A program made the translations under genes and the position numbers. Under the pieces are notes generated by a model. It did no database searches and was not told the origin of the DNA. It worked only from the letters and a program-made list of their open reading frames with translations. DNA of 64,000 bases from Iodobacter fluviatilis (lineage in GTDB: Bacteria > Pseudomonadota > Gammaproteobacteria > Burkholderiales > Chitinibacteraceae). Shown here one piece after another: positions 36,744 through 46,476 of this stretch (positions are counted from its first letter, which is position 1; every line of letters begins with the position of its first letter). The DNA lies in contig NZ_CP025781.1 in the NCBI RefSeq assembly GCF_004194535.1, forward strand, positions 558,001 through 622,000, given 5' to 3'.

Positions 36744-39700
36744 TTTTACCTTGGACTAGGCCTACCTCGTCAAAGCCTTCTACTGCAGTGAGGTGATAAT
36801 AGCTTAAATTTGTCATCCTAGATTGATTCGAAGCGAACAAATCATCCGAATCCAACTCACCTCCTTCAGACAATTCACCCAAATCCAACTCATCTGCTTC
36901 TGAGAACAAATCATCCGAATCCAACTCATCTCCTTCTGAGGACAATTCACCCAAATCCAACTCATCTGCTTTTGTAGTGGGATAATCATCCCAAACCATC
37001 TCATCTGCTTCTGTAGTGGGATAATCATCCCAAACCATCTCAACTGCTTCTGTAGCGAACAAATCATCCGAACCCAACTTATCTGCTTCTGTAGATAACT
37101 CGCCTACACTTTTCGCCAAGCCCTCCGCATAACTCTGATCATTGGTACCCTTTACCGAAGCTAAAGAAACGACCTCACGCCCCGCCCATTGCAACATCCT
37201 TGGCACAATAGAATCTTTTAGCCACTGCCGAGGTGCCGCGATAGAGGTCAGACGAGCCATAGTCAGAACCCGCGCTTTAATATCCGCCACCTGTGGGTGC
37301 TGATTTAAACCATCAAGCAAAATACCCCACTGCTGATCTGTCATAGGAGCCAAGTAATCTTCATGCGTATCCCTCACATTCACTGGCAAAAATGTATTAC
37401 GAACTTTAAGGAACGACTCGCCCTTACGCCCAACTTCTTGGCCCGTAGTGAGTTGCAATACTCCCCTTATGTCAGTGACTAGAACATGAGCTACCGAGGC
37501 CGAAGTCGGCTTACTATTTTCTCCATTAAATTTTGACTGGAAAAAATGCGACTTGAGGTAAGACTCAGTGACCCTCTTACCCAAGGGGGCAAATATTAAG
37601 CGATCCTCAAGCGGAATATTGCCTTCGGCTACAAGGGGCTGCGGTTTAGCTGACAAGCCGAGCTTCTCATCTGGTTCTATAGATAAGCCTACACTTTCCG
37701 CCAAGCTCTCTGCATAACTCTGATCATTGGCACCCTTTACCGAAGCTAAAGAAACGACCTCACGCCCCGCCCATTCCAACATCCTTGGCACAATAGAATC
37801 TTTTAGCCACTGCCGAGGTGCCGCGATAGAGGTCAGACGAGCCATAGTCAGAACCCGCGCTTTAATATCCGCCACCTGTGGGTGCTGATTTAAACCATCA
37901 AGCAAAATACCCCACTGCTGATCTGTCATAGGAGCCAAGTAATCTTCATGCGTATCCCTCACATTCACTGGCAAAAATGTATTACGAACTTTAAGGAACG
38001 ACTCGCCCTTACGCCCAACTTCTTGGCCCGTAGTGAGTTGCAATACTCCCCTTATGTCAGTGACTAGAACATGAGCTGCCGAGGCCGAAGTCGGCTTACT
38101 ATTTTCTCCATTAAATTTTGACTGGAAAAAATGCGACTTGAGGTAAGACTCAGTGACCCTCTTACCCAAGGGGGCAAATATTAAGCGGTCCTCAAGCGGA
38201 ATATTGCCTTCGGCTACAAGGGGCTGCGGTTTAGCTGACAAGACGAGCTTCTCATCTGGTTCTATAGATAAGCCTACACTTTCCGCCAAGCTCTCTGCAT
38301 AACTCTGATCATTGACACCCTTTACCGAAGCTAAAGAAACGACCTCACGCCCCGCCCATTGCAACATCCTTGGCACAATAGAATCTTTTAGCCACTGCCG
38401 AGGTGCCGCGATAGAGGTCAGACGAGCCATAGTCAGAACCCGCGCTTTAATATCCGCCACCTGTGGGTGCTGATTTAAACCATCAAGCAAAATACCCCAC
38501 TGCTGATCTGTCATAGGAGCCAAGTAATCTTCATGCGTATCCCTCACATTCACTGGCAAAAATGTATTACGAACTTTAAGGAACGACTCGCCCTTACGCC
38601 CAACTTCTTGGCCCGTAGTGAGTTGCAATACTCCCCTTATGTCAGTGACTAGAACATGAGCTGCCGAGGCCGAAGTCGGCTTACTATTTTCTCCATTAAA
38701 TTTTGACTGAAAAAAATACGACTTGAGGTAAGACTCAGTGACTCTCTTACCCAAGGGGGCAAATATTAAGCGGTCCTCAAGCGGAATATTGCCTTCGGCT
38801 ACAAGCGGCTGCGATTTAGCTGACAAGCCGAGCTTGCTCTGCAACAACTCGCTCGGTTGCTCATTATTTAACACCCGCGCAGCAGTACGCCCCAACGTCT
38901 CATCCGATCTTATATTCCTTACACCTTTAAGTGTGCCCATATTCAAGGAAGAGTGAAATACCGGAGTATTGTCCTCGGCGCTTGAAACACGATGCGTTGC
39001 TCCCAGCCCACTCTGCCGCTCAATAGACGAGCTCTCCGATTGGGTGGCTCGCATATGAGCGTCTCCCCGCTTGGTAGGCTCTTTTAATTGGATATCCAAC
39101 GAACTAATAAACCTTTTAGGAGCAGCTTGCCCTTCACTAAAGGGAGTCGTCACCCCAGGACTTGAATCTGTTTGCTCCGCACCATGACGAGGCTGGGCAT
39201 CCCAAGTAGGATTAAACGTTGGATTAAACGTTGGATTAAACGTTGGATTAAACGTTGGACTAAAAGCAGGATTAATCCCTCTATTTACCGGTACCGAGTT
39301 TGCAGTGCCCTGTGGCTCATTTGTTCCAGAATAATTATGATTAATGATATAAATATCATGTGAGTCCCTTACATCTCCTTGCTTGCTTGGCTGTAAACCA
39401 TGAGTATCTGCTGCTGGCACTGACTCATCAGGCCCTACTACTGGAGCTTGCACTGCATCAGGCTCTAATCGCTCAGGATAATGAGCTGGCGGAGTATCAG
39501 CGGCAGGTAATTCACTCGGCACATCAGGATCTCGCCCTGCCGGCTTTGCAGCCCCAAGAATATCCCGCAATAACTGGGGCAACACCGCAATCAGATCTAA
39601 ATCACGCCCCAACTGACCGATCGTATTACTACTACCTGCCTTGGCGAGCAACTCACTCCTTGTTGCACGCAATGCCTCAAATACCTGCATGGCACTCCGG

Positions 39701-40401
39701 TCAATCACCTGGCTCACTGCAGCGCGACTAGCATCAGTCAACTCACCTTTCAACTGCTGCTCTAAGTACTGACAAATAAAAGGCATCGCCTCATGAATCA
39801 TCAGATTTGAACCGAGCTGATGGGCTGATCCACCTTGCTGATTGCTCACCTCGGCCACCAGCTTAGATAATTGTTTTTCTAAACCAATACGGCCAACATA
39901 CGTTTTATTGACTTGTGGATACCAAGCCGAAAAGCCCGATTTTTCTAGCTTCAAACCATCTTTCTGAATTAACTTGCAAAAGCTTTTTGCCAGTTTGTCA
40001 AGCGCCTCTTTCTGCTGATTCGTAATGCCTTCCGTCTTACTTAGCTGGGTATACACCTTGGCAAAATTCATGACCTCCTGCTGGGCAAAGACGTTACTCG
40101 AATGATCATAAATAGATGTCAATTTAGCCGAATCACCACAGGCAAACAAACACGCCAAGCTGCTATTTTCCTGAGCTTTAGCAAAATCAGTGGGGAGCAG
40201 ATATGCTCTAGTAGCGGAGGCTAAAGAAGAGGTCATCGTTTGCGAGCGAGGAGGCCCACTCTCTTGTGCAGTAGCTAGAGCTGGCCCGCTCCCAACCCCA
40301 CGCAGCTGTGCAGCAATATCACTCGACTTGCGGTGCACGTTTGGCATGCTAAAAGAGCGATGCAACCCGGAAGATTGAACAGACGTACCTAGAGCAGGCA
40401 T
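36733..40401 (-). CDS. sipA: SipA-like effector with triplicated C-terminal domain
   Basis: A 1222-residue protein in the sipA position of the operon; SipA of Salmonella has 685. I use the ATG at 40401 (MPALGTSVQSSGLHRSFSMP) behind GGAG. Residues about 48-270 align by eye with the SipA N-terminal domain (LACLFACGDSAKLTSIYDHS; KLIQKDGLKLEKSGFSAWYP; LGSNLMIHEAMPFICQYLEQ). The middle is Ser/Pro/Asn-rich with a four-fold NPTF repeat near 382-397. From about 527 to 1105 there are three copies of a 195-residue unit. Each resembles the SipA actin-binding region (pattern RGVL...V...F...DTH...NQHPQ..D.KARV). An acidic tail with short repeats closes it. In Salmonella SipA bundles and stabilises actin; the same is inferred here. 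Confidence 0.85.
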   Translation of the reverse strand: MPALGTSVQSSGLHRSFSMPNVHRKSSDIAAQLRGVGSGPALATAQESGPPRSQTMTSSLASATRAYLLPTDFAKAQENSSLACLFACGDSAKLTSIYDHSSNVFAQQEVMNFAKVYTQLSKTEGITNQQKEALDKLAKSFCKLIQKDGLKLEKSGFSAWYPQVNKTYVGRIGLEKQLSKLVAEVSNQQGGSAHQLGSNLMIHEAMPFICQYLEQQLKGELTDASRAAVSQVIDRSAMQVFEALRATRSELLAKAGSSNTIGQLGRDLDLIAVLPQLLRDILGAAKPAGRDPDVPSELPAADTPPAHYPERLEPDAVQAPVVGPDESVPAADTHGLQPSKQGDVRDSHDIYIINHNYSGTNEPQGTANSVPVNRGINPAFSPTFNPTFNPTFNPTFNPTWDAQPRHGAEQTDSSPGVTTPFSEGQAAPKRFISSLDIQLKEPTKRGDAHMRATQSESSSIERQSGLGATHRVSSAEDNTPVFHSSLNMGTLKGVRNIRSDETLGRTAARVLNNEQPSELLQSKLGLSAKSQPLVAEGNIPLEDRLIFAPLGKRVTESYLKSYFFQSKFNGENSKPTSASAAHVLVTDIRGVLQLTTGQEVGRKGESFLKVRNTFLPVNVRDTHEDYLAPMTDQQWGILLDGLNQHPQVADIKARVLTMARLTSIAAPRQWLKDSIVPRMLQWAGREVVSLASVKGVNDQSYAESLAESVGLSIEPDEKLVLSAKPQPLVAEGNIPLEDRLIFAPLGKRVTESYLKSHFFQSKFNGENSKPTSASAAHVLVTDIRGVLQLTTGQEVGRKGESFLKVRNTFLPVNVRDTHEDYLAPMTDQQWGILLDGLNQHPQVADIKARVLTMARLTSIAAPRQWLKDSIVPRMLEWAGREVVSLASVKGANDQSYAESLAESVGLSIEPDEKLGLSAKPQPLVAEGNIPLEDRLIFAPLGKRVTESYLKSHFFQSKFNGENSKPTSASVAHVLVTDIRGVLQLTTGQEVGRKGESFLKVRNTFLPVNVRDTHEDYLAPMTDQQWGILLDGLNQHPQVADIKARVLTMARLTSIAAPRQWLKDSIVPRMLQWAGREVVSLASVKGTNDQSYAEGLAKSVGELSTEADKLGSDDLFATEAVEMVWDDYPTTEADEMVWDDYPTTKADELDLGELSSEGDELDSDDLFSEADELDLGELSEGGELDSDDLFASNQSRMTNLSYYHLTAVEGFDEVGLVQGKNDE
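36835..37075. repeat. short acidic tandem repeats in the sipA tail
   Basis: Two kinds of in-frame repeat are seen. A 39-base unit coding EADEMVWDDYPTT is present twice (36981-37059). A unit of about 69 bases coding ADELDLGELSEG and ELDSDDLF is also present twice (36835-36970). The tail is strongly acidic. Repeats of this sort expand and contract by slippage or recombination. Confidence 0.85.
37084..38837. repeat. three 585-base tandem repeats in sipA
   Basis: The same landmark (GCGGTTTAGC or its one-base variant) recurs at 37641, 38226 and 38811, exactly 585 bases apart, and the intervening sequence matches almost base for base. Each unit codes for 195 residues. Visible differences are few (for example GTGACCC/GTGACTC, CCATTGC/CCATTCC, ATGCGAC/ATACGAC), so the copies are recent or kept alike by gene conversion. 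Confidence 0.97.
39211..39258. repeat. four perfect 12-base repeats coding NPTF
   Basis: ATTAAACGTTGG occurs four times in a row with no mismatch, and a degenerate fifth follows (39259-39270). On the coding strand it gives NPTF units. Because the unit is a multiple of three, slippage would change repeat number without breaking the frame. Confidence 0.95.
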
Positions 40402-40576
40402 ATACAACTCCAAACAAAAAAAGACACGATTCACAGCTGGGAAAGTGCGGATTAAATCGTTACATACAAATCAATTTATAAAATTCCAGCTCATACTTCT
40501 TAGCAAAGCAAGCATAAGCAAACAAATAGATCAGAACATCCCAAAGCCGGCTTAATATCCAGTGCAAAATGCGAAA

Positions 40577-40609
40577 CAGCGCCTGAACCCATAAGGAGCT
40601 TAGGCGCTG
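40577..40609 (-). terminator. hairpin between sipD and sipA
   Basis: CAGCGCCT (40577-40584) pairs perfectly with AGGCGCTG (40602-40609). On the minus strand the stem is followed by TTTCGCATTTTGC, a weak T-tract. It lies 15 bases after the sipD stop in a 223-base gap before sipA. It may be a partial terminator that lowers sipA expression relative to the translocators. Confidence 0.45.
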
Positions 40610-40624
40610 CCATGAAATAAATAC

Positions 40625-41692
40625 CTAGATTTGCAAAAAGGCCTTATCGGTTTCCAACAAGCTGCTGATGGTGCTGCTCAGCACCTTAATCAAGTTATCC
40701 GTCATTGACTGAGCATTGCTGTATTTTTGCGTCAGCGTTTGCAAGGTATTTTTCATCTTTTCATCCATAGAATCAAAACCTGCTTTCCAGATTTGGAAAT
40801 CCGTACTGGTCATCTTCACAGGGTCATTGCCCAGAACAAGGTTAGCAATCATTTGATCAATAGGGCCAATATCAATCGTTACAACAAACTTACCAGAACC
40901 AGGAGGCGATTCTTTCACACAAGATGGGTCAAGCCCCATTTCTGTTGCCCATTCTTCTGCCTTACCCTTGCTGGCCCCAACCACTGCGCCATCATCGTTT
41001 TTCGGTGGAAAAAGCACTGCGTTTTCACCTGGTTGGCCACCTGGGAAAAATTGTCCTTTCAACGCCTCAAGCTGACCTTGTAACTCTCTCATCGAGACAT
41101 TTACAGACTGCCCATCCGTCGAGCCGTTAATCAACTTCTCAAGTGCCGCCAAAATCTTACTAAACTCTGCATAAAACGCGATATATTTGTCGACGGCATT
41201 TTCGTAAACACCCAAATAATTATCTTGAATATCACCAATGGCATCGGCGATATTGTCGTTCATAGTCCAACTGGAAGTAGGATCATCTTCAACAAACCCA
41301 GGCCATTGCTTTGCACTCGCAGTTTCCAGCGCAGGCTGTAAGCTCCGCTCATTAGCCAAGGGTGGCAAAATATTGGCCAACATCAGCGATTGAAAGGTAT
41401 GCAGGCTGAGCTGCCGTTCTGCCTTAGTATCTTCCAACTGCTGAGTCGCCCGAGATGCCAGTGGCTTCCCTTGTAAAACATCGCGGCTGAGGGCTTGCTG
41501 CTGCTGATGCAGGCTTTGACCTTGCTGCTTCAGTGTTTGCAATTGCTGTTGTAGTTGCTGTAGCTGGCTGCGCGGCGCAGCTTTTGCTTCGCTGAGCTCA
41601 ATCGCTTCTGGAGCCGCCTTTGTATCAGATGCGGCATACTGGGGCACAGCGATTAAATGTTGCAGCGGCGTACTGGATAAGGGTGAGGTCAT
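40625..41692 (-). CDS. sipD: needle-tip protein SipD/IpaD
   Basis: A 355-residue tip protein; I start at the ATG at 41692 (MTSPLSSTPLQHLIAVPQYA) behind GGAG. The N-terminal quarter is a Gln-rich helical hairpin (QLQQLQQQLQTLKQQGQSLH). The central domain begins around DNIADAIGDIQDNYLGVYEN, a segment typical of SipD/IpaD/BipD, followed by YIAFYAEFSKILAALEKLI. The C-terminal helix with KYSNAQSMTDNLIKVLSSTI is the coiled-coil partner that packs on the needle. It regulates secretion and forms the platform for the SipB/SipC pore. Confidence 0.93.
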   Translation of the reverse strand: MTSPLSSTPLQHLIAVPQYAASDTKAAPEAIELSEAKAAPRSQLQQLQQQLQTLKQQGQSLHQQQQALSRDVLQGKPLASRATQQLEDTKAERQLSLHTFQSLMLANILPPLANERSLQPALETASAKQWPGFVEDDPTSSWTMNDNIADAIGDIQDNYLGVYENAVDKYIAFYAEFSKILAALEKLINGSTDGQSVNVSMRELQGQLEALKGQFFPGGQPGENAVLFPPKNDDGAVVGASKGKAEEWATEMGLDPSCVKESPPGSGKFVVTIDIGPIDQMIANLVLGNDPVKMTSTDFQIWKAGFDSMDEKMKNTLQTLTQKYSNAQSMTDNLIKVLSSTISSLLETDKAFLQI

Positions 41693-41712
41693 TTGATTTC
41701 TCCAAAAGTTTA

Positions 41713-41733
41713 CCCCCATCAAACTGATGGGGG
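41713..41733. promoter_or_regulatory. hairpin between sipC and sipD
   Basis: CCCCCATCA (41713-41721) and TGATGGGGG (41725-41733) form a perfect 9-base stem with a three-base loop. It lies 20 bases upstream of the sipD start, just before its binding site. It has no T-run, so an RNA processing or translation-control element is more likely than a terminator. Confidence 0.6.
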
Positions 41734-41751
41734 GGAGCGAGAAATAAAGTT

Positions 41752-42978
41752 TTATACTTTATTGTTCAACATCTGATTCATGGTCGACATGGTCTGTGCG
41801 GCCATATCCGTTACCTGTCTCAACAGATCTTGGAATAAAGTATTTAGCTCACGCTTACGAGTTCCTGATTCTTCATTCAAGGATCCCGCCACCTTCTGCC
41901 CTTGCTGGGATAAGTGCTCAGTAGAACGGGCATGAGCCTGCGAGAAATCCCCCACACCACGAATCACATTAGAGAAAATCATACTCAGCCCCATCACCAT
42001 ATCGCCTTGATTCTTGATTGCATCAGCTTTTGCCAAATTCTTCTGCATGGCATCCTGATTCAAATCGCGATCTGTAGTCAGCTTGCTCATTGTTTGCTCT
42101 TTGAGCGCGGCTTGCTGCTGTGCAGTAAGCTGAGGGCTACTATTTGCTAACTCGACATGATCGGCAGCATCATTTTTCTTACCTACAACCGGAGCATCAG
42201 TCAGCACTTTTGCCTGCGGCTTCACTTTCACGCTGGTCAGCGCATCCGCCCCACCCATTACCGTGCCTGAGCCGGTTTTTAGCGAAGAACTCATACTTCT
42301 TAATTCACTCTCCGCCGCTCTCACCTTGCCACCATTAACTTTAAGCGTATCTTTCGCCATACTTGTGCCTTGGCTTTTCCGAGCAGCGCCACCAACCGTA
42401 GTGGCTATACTCACCACACTCCCTCCGATGGCATAAGACATTGCATCCGAGCCTCCCTTTATGATCGAGTCAGAAACATTGTGCGCTTGCTTCTCCTCAA
42501 TCGCAGACATTTTGCCCCCCAACTTTGCTTCGGCAGTACGATTATCTTGCACAACCTCAAGCAGTTTTTGCATCAGTTCACTCGATCGGCTCCCCAGCCC
42601 AGAAATATCAAAAGAAGGGGTTGCTTTGGCTTCTTTCTGCCATGCTTGCACTTGTTTTTCCAGCACGGCGATCGACCCGCCCAAGCTGGCAACGCCATCG
42701 GCATTATTTAGTTTTTCAGTTAATACTCGGTTAATTTCATCGAGGGGAGGTGCCTCACTCAAAGCAATAATTGGTGGCTTTAAATCAGGTACCCCAACCG
42801 AATTCACTCGGGTTAACAAGCCTTTAGCAGAAGACTGCCCACCCAGTACCAACTGAACATCTGCCGTACTGGCTGCGCCTTTAGACTTGCCCGTGCCTTT
42901 TACTTCGGCTGTAAAATCCTGAGTAAGCGCTTTCGACTGTGGCAACGTGGAAATGAAATTGCTATTAATTGCGGTCAT
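41752..42978 (-). CDS. sipC: translocator SipC/IpaC
   Basis: A 408-residue translocator of the SipC/IpaC class, started at the ATG at 42978 behind AAGGAT. The single hydrophobic region at about 180-205 (SDAMSYAIGGSVVSIATTVG) is expected to cross the host membrane. It is preceded by a helical N-terminal part and followed by a long helical tail. The C-terminal coiled part, LFQDLLRQVTDMAAQTMSTM, is typical. In Salmonella the SipC tail nucleates and bundles actin; whether that holds here is unknown. Confidence 0.9.
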   Translation of the reverse strand: MTAINSNFISTLPQSKALTQDFTAEVKGTGKSKGAASTADVQLVLGGQSSAKGLLTRVNSVGVPDLKPPIIALSEAPPLDEINRVLTEKLNNADGVASLGGSIAVLEKQVQAWQKEAKATPSFDISGLGSRSSELMQKLLEVVQDNRTAEAKLGGKMSAIEEKQAHNVSDSIIKGGSDAMSYAIGGSVVSIATTVGGAARKSQGTSMAKDTLKVNGGKVRAAESELRSMSSSLKTGSGTVMGGADALTSVKVKPQAKVLTDAPVVGKKNDAADHVELANSSPQLTAQQQAALKEQTMSKLTTDRDLNQDAMQKNLAKADAIKNQGDMVMGLSMIFSNVIRGVGDFSQAHARSTEHLSQQGQKVAGSLNEESGTRKRELNTLFQDLLRQVTDMAAQTMSTMNQMLNNKV

Positions 42979-42989
42979 GATTGATATCC

Positions 42990-44735
42990 TTAAGCGTGAC
43001 TATTGCGCAGCACAGCACGACCTGTCGCGTCATGTGCTTCTAGTGTTTGAGACATTTGGGCTAATAGCCCTTGAGTGATGGATTGAGATTTAGCAAAAAT
43101 CTCCACCGCTTCTTTTAAACACCTGTCCAACTTTTCCATATCAAAGCGGGCCAGAGTAAAAGAAGCCATTGCATCAGCGGCTTTTTTAATAAATACCCCT
43201 TGGGCAATCCCTCCCCCCGCCTGAGCAGCCCCGTTTGCCACTTCTCCAGCAGTGGCAACCTGAATCATCGTATTGCCATAGCTTTTAATGGCCACGCTGT
43301 CTGTCTTCAACCCCATGCTTTTAGTTAGCCTGGAAACACCCTGAGCCAGGGTTTTACTCGACTGCTTTGCCAGATCCTTTAGAACACTTGGGACTAATTT
43401 CTTAATGGTCTCGCCCATCATTTTGCCTATGGAACTCGCCAGCTTGGCTGCAGCACTTTTCCCTACCACCGCAACAGCAGCAATGACAACAACCATCGCT
43501 AACGCCGCTGCAATCGCACCGACAATCGAGCCAACCATCTGAGCCGTTTTTTTATCAACACCAAACTCTTCTAAAGCATCACTTATCGCTTTACCAATCG
43601 CCTCCATTAATGGCTTAAGTATTTTTTCCATAATGGGCTTCATGGCTTCTTCCATAAAAGAAACGCCCGTTGCTGCCTTTACCACCGTGTCAGCTACCAT
43701 CAGGGCGATCCCTACCGCCGCCAAAGCAAGGCTTGCACCGCCAGTAAAGGCGGCACCTACCACAGACACAATGGTAAGCAGAGCACCCAGAATTTTACCC
43801 ACGCAGCCCATTATTTTATTGAGCTCTTCTGCTTTTTTAACTTCTTTTTCGTACTCTTCCGCGTTCTTTTCCATTTCTTTGATACGACCAGACTGCATCG
43901 CCTCAAAAATGGATAAATCATTTTTAAGGCTAGCTTCGGCATTGTCACCAACGAGCTCAACAAACATCGCCATCAGCAAGGTCATACGAGCAACCCCAGT
44001 GAGGTGCCCCTCTTGAGACTGGCGGACAGCGGGTATATTTCCACACTGCGCTCTGATCTCATCGGCTATTTTATCTGCGGCCTTGGTTTTTTCTGAGGCC
44101 GTTTTAGTGGCCTGAACGTACACTTCTTTTGCGCTATCAGCCTTACTCTTTGCCTGATTGGCATTGAGTACCGCTTCATCACGCGCAGCCTTTGTGGCCT
44201 CATACTCTGGATCATCTGGGCTCATCCCAGCCAATGCACTTTCAGCCTCAGCTGCGGCCATTTGTGCATTTTTTGCGGCATCTAGCGCAGTCTGGTAATC
44301 ACCCTCTGCAGCCTTTGCGGCATCTAGCGCTCCTTCCATTTCGCTGATCGCTTTATCAAACTTCTCCTGCAGCGCTTTATTCGCAGTCGTTTGTGATTGA
44401 CGAAGGGCTTTAAATAAGGCCAAACGCCCTTCTAAAACACTCAACGCAGTATCTCCGAGCAGCTCCATCAACTGCCCAAGCAACAGCGTCAACTTATCCA
44501 TGCTCCCTGCTTCTTCTGCGACAGCTTGCTTAGGGGGGGTTAACACGGGGGCATTTAAATCCCCTTTCATCGCGGTACGCTCCCCCATCTGCCCAGCACG
44601 CACTGCAAAAAGCGCCTGTGCCGCCTTCTGAGCTGTATTAACATAATCCTCACTGGCTCGAGCCTTCTCAAATACGGCTCCCGCCAAGGGATGTTGCTGA
44701 TAGGCACTGCGGCCAATTACGCCTGAATCACTCAT
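42990..44735 (-). CDS. sipB: translocator SipB/IpaB
   Basis: A 581-residue major translocator. The first half is a long coiled coil (about 100-235, AAKAAEGDYQTALDAAKNAQ and similar Ala/Lys/Glu-rich stretches). Two hydrophobic segments follow: one near 310-355 (GKILGALLTIVSVVGAAFTG) and one near 405-435 (VGSIVGAIAAALAMVVVIAA). These insert in the host membrane to form the pore with SipC. Length matches SipB (593) and IpaB (580). It begins three bases after sicA. Confidence 0.94.
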   Translation of the reverse strand: MSDSGVIGRSAYQQHPLAGAVFEKARASEDYVNTAQKAAQALFAVRAGQMGERTAMKGDLNAPVLTPPKQAVAEEAGSMDKLTLLLGQLMELLGDTALSVLEGRLALFKALRQSQTTANKALQEKFDKAISEMEGALDAAKAAEGDYQTALDAAKNAQMAAAEAESALAGMSPDDPEYEATKAARDEAVLNANQAKSKADSAKEVYVQATKTASEKTKAADKIADEIRAQCGNIPAVRQSQEGHLTGVARMTLLMAMFVELVGDNAEASLKNDLSIFEAMQSGRIKEMEKNAEEYEKEVKKAEELNKIMGCVGKILGALLTIVSVVGAAFTGGASLALAAVGIALMVADTVVKAATGVSFMEEAMKPIMEKILKPLMEAIGKAISDALEEFGVDKKTAQMVGSIVGAIAAALAMVVVIAAVAVVGKSAAAKLASSIGKMMGETIKKLVPSVLKDLAKQSSKTLAQGVSRLTKSMGLKTDSVAIKSYGNTMIQVATAGEVANGAAQAGGGIAQGVFIKKAADAMASFTLARFDMEKLDRCLKEAVEIFAKSQSITQGLLAQMSQTLEAHDATGRAVLRNSHA

Positions 44736-44737
44736 AC

Positions 44738-45235
<498 letters not shown>

Positions 45236-45390
45236 TTAGCTCACTCCTTTAATCATCAGCCCTACTGAACTGATGAGCTATTAAACATGAATAAATTGTT
45301 TGCTACATTCAAGAATCGCTCACGCCCATGGGCGCTTTGACCTGTTTGATTAAGCATTTTCTGTAAGTAAAATAAATTCTCAAATACGAA
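45236..45390. other. gap between sctU and sicA
   Basis: No gene is visible. It contains a perfect palindrome CGCCCATGGGCG near 45326-45337 and the imperfect hairpin described with sicA. A promoter for the sicA-sip operon is expected here by analogy with SPI-1, where InvF with SicA acts, but no box could be identified reliably. Confidence 0.4.
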
Positions 45391-46476
45391 CTATTTTGGA
45401 GCGTCCAAAGGGGTATCCAAAAGGGGGTCCGAAGGTAATGCATTTTTGTCAGCATTCTCTACTTGATCAAGCCAGTCCAATAGGCGCAATACATCTTCAA
45501 TTTCATCAATTTTAATAAATGAGTAACGCCGGTGAGTCTTTAAAATACGCCGTGCCAATGCAATATTGCGAATCACAGGTACGCCTACTTTCTTGGCATA
45601 CGCTCGCACAGCCAATGCACGCTGATTGGTTTCAATAAGCGAAATAAAGGGAACACCAATGATTTCCGGCTTATAAAAAATGCCAATGGCAATATGGGTT
45701 GGATTCGCAATAATAAGCTTTGAATTACTCACATCTGATTTAATCTGCTCTGAAAGAATTTCCTGATGGACTTCACGCCGTTTAGATTTAATCTCCGGAT
45801 TACCATCCTGCTCTTTATGCTCGCTCTTAACCTGCTGCTTATCCATTTTCATATCTTTCATATGAAGAAAATATTCAGCTAGCGCATCCAGCACTAAAAT
45901 AAGCACGATGCATCCCATGCAGGTGAGTACAAAGGAAAGTAACAACTCCCGCCAGATAACAGCCATATCCAGCGGACCACCACTTAGTTGAGCAAACAAC
46001 AGACCCCGCTTGTTGTGCCACACCACGTAAATCGATACAGCAAAACTAAGTAGATACAATAAAGACTTAATAAGGTCTTTAACTGTTCTCAGGCTGAATA
46101 GTTTTTTAAAGCCATTAACGGGATTAAGTGCATCAAGATTGAGCTTGAGCGCTTCGGTCGCCAGCACAAAACCACTGAATAATAATGAAGGCAGAGCGGT
46201 CGCCACCACACACAATAGAATAATAGGCAGCATAAGCTTTACACCTATCCATAAAATCCCTGCGCTATAACTTTGTATATCCTGCTGAAAACCGCCTGCA
46301 ATCAACTGTCTATAGGCCGCCATCAGCTCAACTAAGGATGCTGCGGACACGATATAAAGAACACCTGCCATCGTCAGCAAAGCGACAATCAAATCACGGC
46401 TTTTGAAAGTCTGACCTTTTTTTGCAGCATCTTTCAGGTGCTTTGGCGTGGGTTTTTCTGTTTTTTCAGAAGACAT
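45391..46476 (-). CDS. sctU: export switch protein SctU (SpaS)
   Basis: A 361-residue member of the FlhB/SctU family. Four transmembrane helices occupy about residues 28-205. The cytoplasmic domain carries the autocleavage motif NPTH near residue 257 (KLIIANPTHIAIGIFY), and the upstream linker is highly charged. Cleavage after the asparagine switches the apparatus from needle to translocator export. The start follows sctT directly (TAAATG). The C-terminal tail PSDPLLDTPLDAPK is a short extension. Confidence 0.96.
   Translation of the reverse strand: MSSEKTEKPTPKHLKDAAKKGQTFKSRDLIVALLTMAGVLYIVSAASLVELMAAYRQLIAGGFQQDIQSYSAGILWIGVKLMLPIILLCVVATALPSLLFSGFVLATEALKLNLDALNPVNGFKKLFSLRTVKDLIKSLLYLLSFAVSIYVVWHNKRGLLFAQLSGGPLDMAVIWRELLLSFVLTCMGCIVLILVLDALAEYFLHMKDMKMDKQQVKSEHKEQDGNPEIKSKRREVHQEILSEQIKSDVSNSKLIIANPTHIAIGIFYKPEIIGVPFISLIETNQRALAVRAYAKKVGVPVIRNIALARRILKTHRRYSFIKIDEIEDVLRLLDWLDQVENADKNALPSDPLLDTPLDAPK

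Noticed and set aside
36813-37067. Alternative 84-codon frame in the sipA tail
   Set aside because: It is a shifted reading of the repeated acidic tail and repeats only because the DNA repeats.
39211-39270. CRISPR-like short repeats
   Set aside because: The 12-base units are contiguous with no spacers and lie in frame inside a coding gene.
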